A stretch of 64,000 bases of DNA from G963676655 sp963676655 (GTDB lineage Bacteria; Verrucomicrobiota; Lentisphaeria; Victivallales; Victivallaceae). The notes below the pieces were generated by a model. The model worked only from the letters and a program-made list of their open reading frames with translations, had not been told where the DNA came from and made no database searches. Positions within the stretch are counted from its first letter, which is position 1; the number at the start of each line of letters is the position of its first letter. Both the position numbers and the translations under genes were made by a program. Location of the stretch: assembly GCA_963676655.2 (NCBI GenBank), contig CAXXKX010000003.1, positions 1,860,001 through 1,924,000 of the forward strand. Reading direction: 5' to 3'. Shown here in pieces: positions 17,262 through 25,828 of the stretch.

Positions 17262-18563
17262 TTATCCGTAAAAACAACCAAAAATCATTCCGCTTAAAGC
17301 GGCCATTATCACAACCAGCAGGACAAAAACAACAGTCTTTTTCCAGCCGAGAACCGAGCGGATTACCAGCATATTGGGCAAACTCAAGGCCGGTCCCGCC
17401 AGTAACAGGGCCAGCGCCGGGCCTTTGCCCATACCATTGTCGATCAGGCCCTTGACGATTGGAACCTCGGTCAAGGTGGCGAAATACATAAACGCTCCAG
17501 CAATCGACGCGAAAAAATTTGCCCCGATTGAATTGCCGCCGACTAATTTATTGACCCACCCGGACGGAATCAAGCCTTCCTGTCCAACCCTACCCAGCAG
17601 AAGCCCGGCAACCAGAACCCCGAACAGCAGTAACGGCAGGATTTGTTTGGCGAAGCCCCAGCTCGATTCAAACCATTCGTTGCATTCTCCTTTGCTGGTG
17701 CTCATGAAAATTGAGAGTCCAATTGCTCCAACTGAGAACGGCAGTTCGGGATGACCGGATGAAAAAATCGCGGTGATTAGAACCGCCAGCGCCGTGACTA
17801 CTGTCTTCCACCACTTCAGGCCGTACCATAAAGAGAGGATGACTCCAAGGCCAAGCCCGAAAAAGGCCGTGATATACCACTTAACCTGATAGATACCTTT
17901 CCATATATCACTCTCGGTTTTGGCTCCGCTCCAGTTGGCGAAGACCAGAATCCCGACCATGGTGCCGAAACATAAAATATTCTGCCATAACGGGCGGACG
18001 TTTTCCGGTTCCGGCATATTGACCGCGTTGGCCGCTTTGGCGCGCTCTTCACGAATAAAAATAAGATGCATAGCCAGTCCGATCAATACGCTGAATAAAA
18101 TCGCCCCGACGCCTCGCGCCACACCAAGGTCCATACCCAGTATCCGGGCGGTCAGAATGATTGCCAGAACATTGATTGCCGGGCCTGAATAGAGAAAGGC
18201 CGTGGCCGGACCAAGTCCGGCACCCATCCGGTAAATTCCGGCAAACAGCGGCAGAACCGTACAGGAACAGACTGCCAGAATCGCTCCGGAAACCGAGGCC
18301 ACGGCATATGCGGTTACTTTTTTGGCTCCGGCGCCAAGATATTTCATAACCGATGCCTGACTGATAAATACCCCGATTGCCCCGGCGATAAAGAATGCCG
18401 GCACTAAACACAGTAAGACATGTTCCCGTGCATACCATTTTACCAGATGCAATGATTCTAACACCGCGTTGGTGAAGCGTTGGGAGCTCATCGGCAGATA
18501 AAAGCAGGCTAGAAAGACGCCAAGCATTACAGTTAGAGTTTTCCACTCTTTTTTCCAGTTCAT
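17262..18563 (-). CDS. ArsP-like permease (DUF318 family)
   Basis: Integral membrane permease of 433 residues with two homologous halves of about four or five helices each. The signature AVCSCTVLPLFAGIYRMGAGLG lies near residues 97-118, followed by LYSGPAINVLAIILTARILG; the second half has ATLTEVPIVKGLIDNGMGKGPALALLLAGPALSLPNM. ArsP-type members export trivalent organoarsenicals using paired Cys in the CSC motif, which is present here. It follows arsR after a 92-base gap. The substrate (arsenical, other thiophilic metalloid or metal) is inferred from context. Confidence 0.85.
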   Translation of the reverse strand: MNWKKEWKTLTVMLGVFLACFYLPMSSQRFTNAVLESLHLVKWYAREHVLLCLVPAFFIAGAIGVFISQASVMKYLGAGAKKVTAYAVASVSGAILAVCSCTVLPLFAGIYRMGAGLGPATAFLYSGPAINVLAIILTARILGMDLGVARGVGAILFSVLIGLAMHLIFIREERAKAANAVNMPEPENVRPLWQNILCFGTMVGILVFANWSGAKTESDIWKGIYQVKWYITAFFGLGLGVILSLWYGLKWWKTVVTALAVLITAIFSSGHPELPFSVGAIGLSIFMSTSKGECNEWFESSWGFAKQILPLLLFGVLVAGLLLGRVGQEGLIPSGWVNKLVGGNSIGANFFASIAGAFMYFATLTEVPIVKGLIDNGMGKGPALALLLAGPALSLPNMLVIRSVLGWKKTVVFVLLVVIMAALSGMIFGCFYG

Positions 18564-18654
18564 TTTCTACATCCAAATTAAAATTGTTTTTATCAAAAAC
18601 TTTTTCTAAATCATTAACGTAATTGGAGCATTTGCCCCGACGTCAGCGGCTTTT

Positions 18655-18966
18655 TTAGCCAGCCAGACGTTCCAATTTATTTTTCAGGACCTGTTCCACA
18701 CAAGCCAGAGAGTTCAAAATACATGGTGTCTGCAAAGAATAATAAACTTGCAGTCCGCGTTTGTCTGTCGTAACGATACCGGCGTTTTTCAATACAGTTA
18801 AATGTTTTGAAACTGTTGACATATCCGCACCGATCATCTCCTGTAATTCGCAAACACAACGCTCTCCCTGCGATAATTCATCAACTATGAACAATCGCGT
18901 CGGATGGGCCAGGGCCTTCATTATTTCAGCTCGAACTTTATATTTTGGATCAATTTTTTTGCTCAT
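18655..18966 (-). CDS. ArsR-family metalloregulator
   Basis: Winged-helix repressor of 103 residues from the ATG at 18966 (a TTG at 18981 in the same frame is less likely). The metal-sensing alpha3 motif is CVCEL (ERCVCELQEMIGADMSTVSKHL), the classical As(III)/Sb(III) site, followed by the recognition helix STVSKHLTVLKNAGIV and wing KRGLQVYYSL. First gene of the arsenic-type operon. A palindrome centred on its promoter -10 box (18992-19013) is the likely operator, so release on metalloid binding would derepress all six genes. Confidence 0.93.
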   Translation of the reverse strand: MSKKIDPKYKVRAEIMKALAHPTRLFIVDELSQGERCVCELQEMIGADMSTVSKHLTVLKNAGIVTTDKRGLQVYYSLQTPCILNSLACVEQVLKNKLERLAG

Positions 18967-18991
18967 ACAATCAACTCTCAACTTATTTGTC

Positions 18992-19028
18992 TATTTGGCA
19001 ATATAGCCAAATACTATTAAAAAGTCAA
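18992..19028 (-). promoter_or_regulatory. arsR operon promoter with operator palindrome over -10
   Basis: On the minus strand TTGACT (19028-19023) is followed after 17 bases by TATATT (19005-19000). The -10 hexamer is exactly the spacer of a perfect inverted repeat TATTTGGC-N6-GCCAAATA (18992-19013). A repressor bound here would block polymerase; this is the expected site for the ArsR encoded just downstream. Confidence 0.8.
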
Positions 19029-19278
19029 GTAGTTAAAGCATTTTTTTTGAAATTATTTTTGTTCTCCAGCTCTCTGTTCTTGAAATATTTTAAACCATTT
19101 CGAGAAGTCACCAGAATTCTTATGCCGCAAGATTTATATGTCGCTAAGTGGTTTGTAATAACTGTTTTAAAACTTATTTAAAATCAAGCTGTCTGACTAT
19201 TTATACATATTAAGCACTCGGAGCTCGTGTCGCCAAGTGTAAAAGATGCTTATTTTTTTGGAAAGAAACTAATTGATT

Positions 19279-20682
19279 TTAAATATCGATGGAGTCAAAG
19301 GTGACAAGAGAAAATTTCAGAATGATTTTAGTTGATGAAGAAACCGGCGCAAAATTTGTTTGACGAACACCCGGAACCCAGATTATGGTATTGTCGGGCA
19401 GGCACAGAAGAGGATGAATACGGCTTTCCTTGGAGCTGACACCGGCATCGGTAAAAATTTTTTTCAATTTAACCTCCGATTCCCGCCCGAAAGGAACGAC
19501 TCGGTCGCCGTCGCGACGGTTTCGGACCAGCAGCTCAGCTGGCAGTAACTCGGCATCCATATATGCTTCATTGACGGAAATTTCAGCCGGAATCTTATCA
19601 ACCATTTCCGAGTGAATAGTGGCAAACCCGTATGATACAGATGCAGTATCCTGCCAGTTCCAGCGCGTTTCTTCCGGCGGAGTTACTTTTTTAGAGATAG
19701 AAATCGAATTATGCTGGATAAGGATTTTTCCGCCTCCGGCTACAGGTATTTCTTTTGGTTCGCTATGGTCAGCATCAATGGTGGCATTGAAACGCAGCAT
19801 AAAATGGCTGTCGGGAACGAAAAAACGATTCAGTCGAAATGAAAGCCAAAGTTTTAAAACTCTTTGACAAAGAGCCGGATGCAGGTTCTGCCAGAATTCG
19901 ACCGAAGTGTTTTTTTTAACTTGAATGGACTTAAAGGCCTCATGTGCGGCATGTTCAAGGTAATCGGCATCGCATTGCAGGGCTTCGGCCGCCGCATGGA
20001 TCCCCGGCAGGGCAAAAGGGAATTTTGCGTTCAATTGCGGCAGGACTTCCCGTCGCAAGTAATTCCGGGCATTTGAGGTGTCTTCATTAGTCTTGTCTTC
20101 ACACCATGAATCCAACTGATTTTCCCGGAGAAAGTCACGCAGTTGCCGCCGTGAAAAATCAAGTAAGGGCCTAAGGAAAACAACATCATTGACAATCCGT
20201 TTCGGGCGAAGCGCTGAAAGACTGCTGGTGTTGCCGCCGCGAAACAGCCGCAGCATTACATTTTCCATAACATCATCAGCGTGATGTCCAAGCGCAACCG
20301 CACAATCCGGGGCGGAGGCTAACTTTGCCCAATGATGGAGCCTTAATCGGCGGGCTGCGGCTTCGAGATTTTCTCCCGGAAGTCGATTTTCAGGTGTATT
20401 CAGGGATATTTTCTGGAATTCAATCTGTCGCTCCAGACAAAAATTTGTACACCAGTCCGCATCACCAAGTGATTCAGCCCCGCGAATACCATGCTCAAAA
20501 TGAACCGCTTTAAGGGCAATATGAAGTTCCGGCGCGACGTTTTGCAATGCAAGCAACAGGGCGCAACTGTCAGCCCCGCCGCTGAATCCGACATAGATTT
20601 GCCACCCGGCATATTGAGCGAGAGATGATTTTACGCCGAGAATAATTTTATGATTCTGGTTCAAGGCACGAGTCCCGGCCAT
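19279..20682 (-). CDS. tilS: tRNA(Ile)-lysidine synthetase
   Basis: Modifies C34 of the CAU-anticodon tRNA-Ile to lysidine using ATP and lysine, so that it reads AUA; essential in most bacteria. The PP-loop is SGGADS (about residue 34-39), with HFEHGIRG and GHHADDVMENVMLRLFRGG further on, both conserved. The C-terminal part (about 370-455) has the RNRRDGDRVVPFGRESEVKLKKIFTDAGV block of the TilS substrate-binding domain. Length of 467 matches long-form (E. coli-like) enzymes. It starts 6 bases after the CDC123-like gene ends, so they form an operon. Confidence 0.95.
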   Translation of the reverse strand: MAGTRALNQNHKIILGVKSSLAQYAGWQIYVGFSGGADSCALLLALQNVAPELHIALKAVHFEHGIRGAESLGDADWCTNFCLERQIEFQKISLNTPENRLPGENLEAAARRLRLHHWAKLASAPDCAVALGHHADDVMENVMLRLFRGGNTSSLSALRPKRIVNDVVFLRPLLDFSRRQLRDFLRENQLDSWCEDKTNEDTSNARNYLRREVLPQLNAKFPFALPGIHAAAEALQCDADYLEHAAHEAFKSIQVKKNTSVEFWQNLHPALCQRVLKLWLSFRLNRFFVPDSHFMLRFNATIDADHSEPKEIPVAGGGKILIQHNSISISKKVTPPEETRWNWQDTASVSYGFATIHSEMVDKIPAEISVNEAYMDAELLPAELLVRNRRDGDRVVPFGRESEVKLKKIFTDAGVSSKESRIHPLLCLPDNTIIWVPGVRQTNFAPVSSSTKIILKFSLVTFDSIDI

Positions 20683-20688
20683 TATTAT

Positions 20689-21411
20689 TTAAAAAGAGAC
20701 GTTGACGTCACCATTAATCCGAGTTGGCGGCGGCATCAGAACAATGCCGATTTCCTCTTCCCAGTCACGATCCCAGGTATTAAGCATTTTAGGATCGGTA
20801 TCGCCGCCCCATGGATTAAGATCAAGGATCAGGACATTATTATCCGAAGTTATATAAATATCCACGACCAGATCCAGGGCAGGCAGCAGCCAGCCGGCTC
20901 GATCCATAAATTTTTTCGCCATATCCCAATATTCTTCTTTCATGCTTTCAAGACGGCGAAAATGTCTGGTCAGATTATATTGGCTCATTGCCCTGAGTTC
21001 GCCTTTGTAGATGAACAGTCTGAATTCACGGGTGCTGTTCATTCGCCGGAACGGCCGCAGGCAGACATATTCGACCTTACCGGCGGCGGCCGCTTCCCTG
21101 ACTTTCAGGCTTCTGGCAAGAAATTTCCAGCCGCTGGCGGCGGAATGGACCGCACCTCTTTTGTCTTTAAAACGAACTGTATCTGTAGGCGCGACCGTGT
21201 CGACAAACGCAAAACAGTTGCCGGGTAGCATGTGCATTGGCTGTTTCATGCGGCGGATGATCTCTTTAACCTGATTGCCGCAGGTAACGCCGTTTGCCAG
21301 CGCTTCTATTTCCGGTTTTGTCAATTTTACGAACATCGTCGGAAAAGTGAATGCCGCCAAGTCGTGATACCATACTGGCGCCCGATAAATATTGTCATCA
21401 TGTTTAGACAT
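20689..21411 (-). CDS. CDC123/D123-like ATP-grasp protein
   Basis: Protein of 240 residues similar in layout to the eukaryotic translation factor assembly protein Cdc123. Key blocks: VEYVCLRPFRR, then STREFRLFIYKGELRAMSQYN (the EFR-FV-...-L-a-iSQ core), then DLVVDIYIT, then LILDLNPWGGDTDPKMLNTW, the metal-binding D-x-N-P motif of the ATP-grasp fold followed by the family's typical W. The N-terminal WYHDLAAFTFPT is also in line with the family. Bacterial members are known only from comparative genomics; a peptide- or protein-ligating role has been proposed. It lies immediately upstream of tilS, within 6 bases. Confidence 0.8.
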   Translation of the reverse strand: MSKHDDNIYRAPVWYHDLAAFTFPTMFVKLTKPEIEALANGVTCGNQVKEIIRRMKQPMHMLPGNCFAFVDTVAPTDTVRFKDKRGAVHSAASGWKFLARSLKVREAAAAGKVEYVCLRPFRRMNSTREFRLFIYKGELRAMSQYNLTRHFRRLESMKEEYWDMAKKFMDRAGWLLPALDLVVDIYITSDNNVLILDLNPWGGDTDPKMLNTWDRDWEEEIGIVLMPPPTRINGDVNVSF

Positions 21412-21490
21412 TTTGTGATCTTTCTAAGTAAGCTTTTTGCTCAGTGAAATAAAAACCCGGGAATTAATATACTTGTAAAAACAACTAATG

Positions 21491-22333
21491 TCAAGTTCCG
21501 TCACCAGGTGCGCCAGCTTCTTCAAGGGCATCTGCCAGAGCTAAAAATTTTTCCACGGCAAGTCCGCCCGGTCTGGCGTCAAGGCTGATTCCGGTTTGCA
21601 TGAAAGCATATTCAAGTTTTCCGGCATCGCGCCCTTTGGACAGAACTTTGAACATTTTTTTCCGGCGTTGGGAAAAAGCGTCTTTAACGATCCGGTCAAG
21701 TCGTCGCCGTCGCTCCACTGACGGAATTCCCGCTTTCCTGGTAAACCTGACAATGGCCGAATCGACATCCGGCGGCGGAAAAAATACCTGTGGCGGGACT
21801 GTTTTCAAAACTTTGATATCATACACTGCCTGAGCACGTACCGACAGGGAGCCGTAATTGCGGGTATCGGTGTCGGCGGCAACCCGCATTCCCATTTCTT
21901 TCTGGAGCATGAAGATCATTTCACGCGGCGGTTTTTCCAGATTGACGAGCCGGGCGATGAAGACACTGCTGATCGAATAGGGTAGATTAGCTGCGGCGCG
22001 GAAGTCGCGTCCTCCGGTTATTTCATCCAAATCAACCCGGCAGGCGTCACCCTCAAAGAGGTGAAAATTTTCATCATTCATATTTTTTTTCAGGTATTCA
22101 CAAATCCTGCGGTCAAATTCAATGGCATGAACCTCAGCTCCTGCGTTCAGCATACCGCGGGTCAGTGCGCCGAAGCCGGGACCGGCCTCGAGGATCAATT
22201 CTCCCTGCTGGGGATCGACAGTACGCACAATCCAGTCTAGCAGATTTGCATCCAGCAGGAAATTCTGGCCGAGAAACCGGCCGGGATGAAAATTATATTC
22301 ATGCAGGATTTCGAGTAATTCGGCTTTGTTCAC
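21491..22333 (-). CDS. rsmA: 16S rRNA (adenine1518/1519-N6) dimethyltransferase
   Basis: KsgA/RsmA: transfers four methyl groups from SAM to two adenosines of the 3'-terminal 16S helix during late 30S assembly. Motifs: GRFLGQNFLLDANLLDWIV, SAM site LEAGPGFGALTRGML, EFDRRICEYL, and the catalytic NLPYSISS near residue 118. About 280 residues from the GTG at 22333, which overlaps the fmdB stop as GTGA; longer in-frame starts would overlap fmdB far more and add a non-conserved tail. Translationally coupled to fmdB. Confidence 0.94.
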   Translation of the reverse strand: MNKAELLEILHEYNFHPGRFLGQNFLLDANLLDWIVRTVDPQQGELILEAGPGFGALTRGMLNAGAEVHAIEFDRRICEYLKKNMNDENFHLFEGDACRVDLDEITGGRDFRAAANLPYSISSVFIARLVNLEKPPREMIFMLQKEMGMRVAADTDTRNYGSLSVRAQAVYDIKVLKTVPPQVFFPPPDVDSAIVRFTRKAGIPSVERRRRLDRIVKDAFSQRRKKMFKVLSKGRDAGKLEYAFMQTGISLDARPGGLAVEKFLALADALEEAGAPGDGT

Positions 22334-22560
22334 TGCATGGCTCCGGGACAACCGCCGCAGGCATGTGATCCGGCTGAAGGACAGCCGTCTTTCATGGCGC
22401 ATTTTGACGCTGGAGTTGCCACAGAAGCAGAAAAGACGGATAATTTCTTGTCAACCTTATTGGAATCGCATTTTATGCAATTCGGCTTATCGGAAGCGGA
22501 ACGGACCAGCAACTCAAAATCGCTGCCGCAATCTTCGCAGTGGTATTCATAAATAGGCAT
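22330..22560 (-). CDS. FmdB-family zinc-ribbon protein
   Basis: Seventy-six residues. It begins MPIYEYHCEDCGSDFELLV, the invariant FmdB start, with two CxxC zinc knuckles (CEDC near residue 8 and CIKC near 28) and a Cys/Gly-rich tail. Strong ribosome site AAGGAAA upstream. Such proteins are regulatory or metal-binding, function not settled. Overlap with the rsmA GTG couples the two. Confidence 0.9.
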   Translation of the reverse strand: MPIYEYHCEDCGSDFELLVRSASDKPNCIKCDSNKVDKKLSVFSASVATPASKCAMKDGCPSAGSHACGGCPGAMQ

Positions 22561-22913
22561 TTTAGTTTTCCTTTTGTTATTATTAATTCATCACCGTATA
22601 ATATACCGCATAAAATCCGGTTATGCAATGTTCGCTGTATGGTCTCAATAAAATTTGAAAACAAAGATAAGTGACGGATAAGTGACGGATGCTTTTTTAA
22701 TAGAATTTTACAAACAAATCATATAAAAAGCTATGTATAATATGTTGTTATTTTACGCTTTAAAGTTTAGAATAGTATCGTTTTTAAAATAAGTATTAAA
22801 AACTACCTGGTATTAAAATAAATATTAATACTCCGTCGAAAAATACAGATTGACGGATTTGTAGAACAGGCTTGGGGTAATAGTTTTTCAAGAATTATGC
22901 GGAGGATGGATGT
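22561..22913. other. AT-rich gap with dispersed repeat and direct repeat
   Basis: No gene visible. Contains an 11-base direct repeat GATAAGTGACG twice (22666-22676, 22677-22687) and, at 22795-22819, an inverted-orientation copy of the dispersed repeat with core TTAATACCAGGTAG. The region lies upstream of fmdB and downstream of the AraC gene. Confidence 0.5.
22795..22819 (-). repeat. Dispersed repeat, copy A
   Basis: Minus-strand reading ATTTTAATACCAGGTAGTTT and onward. Shares 23 of 25 bases with copy C (54220-54244), and the 17-base core TTAATACCAGGTAGTTT is identical in copy B (38652-38668). Confidence 0.7.
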
Positions 22914-23756
22914 CTACATATATAAGTCGATCTTCTCGCGATACTCGGTCGGAGTCAGGCCGCTGATCTTTTTGAACTGTCGATTGAATTGGGATGCACT
23001 GGAATAATCGAGTCGATAGGCGATTTCTTTAATATTCAAAATATTGTTCCGGAGCAGATTTTGGGCATGATGGATCTTTTCACGTTGAATATATTCACCA
23101 ATTGTCATGCCGGTTTCTTCTTTAAATACCCGGCATAAATGCTCTTTACTGAGATGGAGATGGCCGGCAATATCATTAAGGGACAATTTCATTTCAAGAT
23201 TGCTCTGGACAAAGCGGGAAATGTCCATATATAGTGTTTTCGTGCTGAAATCCCGTTCACGTCCAGTCGCTATATCAACCAGTTCACCAAGCATTGACTG
23301 GACCATTATATTACCTTGCCCCGGAGAAAGCAGTTTGATTCCGGCTTTATCGGCATAGTCGTTTAAGCTGTTTATCAACCGGGATCGAGTCGGAATCTCA
23401 TAGACATAACCGTAGTGCCGGTTGATTTCTGTAACCAGGGCTTCGGCATTGTTGAATGCAAAAAAAATGAAAATCCATGGTTCTCTGTCGCCGGGATGGT
23501 AATAGCTTATATCAGGACTGGTGATATTAGTCAAAAAAACTGATCCGGCTGGAATTTTGTATTTTTGGCCCTTTACCTCAAGTATCCCGCAACCGGAAAT
23601 GGTGTATTTAAAAACCGAATGGGGCGCTCTTTCCCTGTAGTTCACCCTGTAGCCCTGGTAAACGGTGGACTGCTGGATGCAATGAGGTACTGACAGGAAG
23701 TCAGTTTTGGGGAAGACTTCAAATTCAATCCGCCAATGTTTTTTCTGTGTATCCAC
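22914..23756 (-). CDS. AraC-family transcriptional activator
   Basis: About 280 residues from the GTG at 23756, which has an AGGA site 8 bases upstream; a TTG at 23768 is an alternative. N-terminal cupin-like sensing domain (about 30-160: SGCGILEVKGQKYKIPAGSVFLTN) and C-terminal double helix-turn-helix (about 180-280: LSLNDIAGHLHLSKEHLCRVFKEETGMTIGEYI and IAYRLDYSSASQFNRQFKKISGLTPTEYRE). It diverges from the GH36 gene; two direct repeats between them are the likely binding site. Confidence 0.93.
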   Translation of the reverse strand: MDTQKKHWRIEFEVFPKTDFLSVPHCIQQSTVYQGYRVNYRERAPHSVFKYTISGCGILEVKGQKYKIPAGSVFLTNITSPDISYYHPGDREPWIFIFFAFNNAEALVTEINRHYGYVYEIPTRSRLINSLNDYADKAGIKLLSPGQGNIMVQSMLGELVDIATGRERDFSTKTLYMDISRFVQSNLEMKLSLNDIAGHLHLSKEHLCRVFKEETGMTIGEYIQREKIHHAQNLLRNNILNIKEIAYRLDYSSASQFNRQFKKISGLTPTEYREKIDLYM

Positions 23757-23764
23757 GTTAGTCC

Positions 23765-23827
23765 TCAATATTTGGAAAATAATATCAATATTTGCTTATT
23801 TACAATACCATTTAATGCAATTATATT
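23765..23827 (+). promoter_or_regulatory. Class II AraC-type activator site and GH36 promoter
   Basis: TCAATATTTG occurs twice as a direct repeat (23765-23774 and 23785-23794), exactly 20 bases apart, i.e. two helical turns, the classical AraC half-site arrangement. Four bases later a promoter TTTACA (23799-23804)-N17-TATATT (23822-23827) leads to the GH36 gene. The proximal half-site abuts the weak -35, as in class II activation. Confidence 0.75.
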
Positions 23828-23866
23828 CAATATGACAAATAAAAATCAATCAATATAGGATTAGTT

Positions 23867-25828
23867 ATGAATAATTCGTATACAAAAAAAGTTAACGGGG
23901 CTGAGGTTTCTTTTGAAAGCGGTTTTCTGGAGGTATCAAATGGAAAACTGAGGCGCAGATGGCGGTTGACTGACAGCGGTTTTCTGACCACGGAAGTAAG
24001 TGATTTGAGTTCGGGGCGGGTCTGGACCAATTTGCAAAGCGATTTTGCCAGCGATTGGGAATTGCCGGGATTCGATCAAGCGGTTGGAAATTTGATCTCG
24101 GTACATGCGGAGGATTCCGATGATGACGGTTTTACCTCCGGACACCTGAAGGTGGAATGCTGTTTCAATTATCCACAGGTAAACATTGAATTAATCTATA
24201 TTATCTGGCTTTATTATGATTTTGCTGGAATGCGTACTCAGTTTAAAATAAAATCCACGAGTTACTCGGAAAACATGGTATGGACCAAACAGGGCAAACC
24301 TACGCCGGCCAGAATGGAATATCTGCCGATTAATGCCGGTTCTCTGGCAAGAAGATACATCGGTTATTATTCCGATACCCAGAACCGGAACGACCCGTTT
24401 CTCGATATCCTGAAAGAAGCGGAAACTGTTAATAAAAAAGTTTACCCTGAATGGATTACCTGGGCCAATGCAATTTGTCTTGAGGATGATCATCAAGGGA
24501 TTGCCATAGTCAAGGAGTCCCACAAATGCGTGAATCACCCCGGACATGATTCAGGCATGTTTATTGTCGATCCGGGTAAAGGTTTGTTAAATCTGGGCTG
24601 GGGTATTTACCCGAATGAGATACCTGACGGGAAATACGCAGAGAGTTGGGCATCATGGCTGTTTTGCTGGGACAAGTCGATTATCGACCGTCAAACCGCG
24701 TTTAAAAGTTTTGACCGGCTGCGTTATCCTGTAAATATTGAGCGCGACACCTACATTCAGGCGAACACCTGGGGCAGTACAAGTTCAACCGCTACCGCTC
24801 GAGCCGCCGCTTATGAAGGCAGTGTGTTACAGGAAATCAAGTGTTGCGCGGAACTTGGGATTGACATCCTGCAAATTGACGATGGCTGGCAGCCGTCGGA
24901 CTATTCAGCCTGGCGACCGACTGAAACTGCCTATCCTGAAGGCTGGAAAAATGTGGTGCAGGCGGCGAATGTACATAGTGTCAAACTTGGGTTATGGGCG
25001 GCGGCGGAGCCGATTGCGTTGGAAGATTTGATCAGAAACCGTGAACAAGGCGGTTTTGTGCAATATAAACTTGATTTTGCCCATCTTGATTCCAGGAGTA
25101 AACTAGACAGTTTGATGGCTAAGGCGAGAACGTTTATTTTGAGTACTGAGCATCAAACCCGGGTCAACTGGGATCTTACTGAAATAAGTCCGCGTTACGG
25201 TTACTTTTTCGCGCGGGAATACGGTACCATCTATTTGGAAAACCGCAAGCCGGTCAGTCCCTGGTCGGCAATATACCGGCCAGACACCGTGCTGCGAGAT
25301 CTGTGGCAAATCAGTAAATATGTGAATTTGTGTAAATTCCAGGCTTCATATCAGAACATTGATATGGTTGATGTGACGATGAGCAACGCAAAATACTATA
25401 ATCACGCTTATTGTTTTGCGATTACCATGATGGGGACGCCGTTGTTTTTTCTGGAAACGAAATATTTATCTGAAAGCGCGAAAGCAGAACTGCGTCCGGT
25501 TATCAAGACTTACAAAGCGGTGCAAAAAGATATTTTCAGCGGTATAACCTATCCAATAGGAGATAAACCGGATGATGCGTCGTGGACCGGGTTTCAAAAT
25601 CATAATCATCAATCCGGGAACGGTTATCTAACCGTGTTCCGGGAGCTCGACAATGAAAAATCTGAAGCGAGCCTGGGATTACGCTATCTTCTTCCCGGAT
25701 TGGAACTGAAATTGAAAAACCTGCTAACCAATGAGGTACAAGTATTACGTTTGAGTGAGAATGGGAAAATAAGTCTGAATATTCCTGAAGCGCCGGGATT
25801 TCTGTTCCTGAAGTATGAAACCCCTTAA
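23867..25828 (+). CDS. Alpha-galactosidase (GH36/clan GH-D)
   Basis: Cytoplasmic hydrolase of 653 residues, no signal peptide. An N-terminal beta-sandwich (1-280) precedes the TIM barrel. Barrel motifs: IDILQIDDGWQ near residue 331, SVKLGLWAAAEP near 370, and YKLDF with Asp403 in the nucleophile position. The later VNWDLTEISPRYGYFF is also typical of the group. Followed by a C-terminal beta domain. Controlled by the divergent AraC protein, probably induced by an alpha-galactoside or related sugar. Its last codons overlap the end of the convergent DUF457 gene. Confidence 0.88.
   Translation: MNNSYTKKVNGAEVSFESGFLEVSNGKLRRRWRLTDSGFLTTEVSDLSSGRVWTNLQSDFASDWELPGFDQAVGNLISVHAEDSDDDGFTSGHLKVECCFNYPQVNIELIYIIWLYYDFAGMRTQFKIKSTSYSENMVWTKQGKPTPARMEYLPINAGSLARRYIGYYSDTQNRNDPFLDILKEAETVNKKVYPEWITWANAICLEDDHQGIAIVKESHKCVNHPGHDSGMFIVDPGKGLLNLGWGIYPNEIPDGKYAESWASWLFCWDKSIIDRQTAFKSFDRLRYPVNIERDTYIQANTWGSTSSTATARAAAYEGSVLQEIKCCAELGIDILQIDDGWQPSDYSAWRPTETAYPEGWKNVVQAANVHSVKLGLWAAAEPIALEDLIRNREQGGFVQYKLDFAHLDSRSKLDSLMAKARTFILSTEHQTRVNWDLTEISPRYGYFFAREYGTIYLENRKPVSPWSAIYRPDTVLRDLWQISKYVNLCKFQASYQNIDMVDVTMSNAKYYNHAYCFAITMMGTPLFFLETKYLSESAKAELRPVIKTYKAVQKDIFSGITYPIGDKPDDASWTGFQNHNHQSGNGYLTVFRELDNEKSEASLGLRYLLPGLELKLKNLLTNEVQVLRLSENGKISLNIPEAPGFLFLKYETP

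Noticed and set aside
22334..22402. Longer N-terminus for rsmA
   Set aside because: The extra 23 residues are basic and non-conserved and lie within fmdB; the GTGA junction at 22330-22333 is a normal coupled start.
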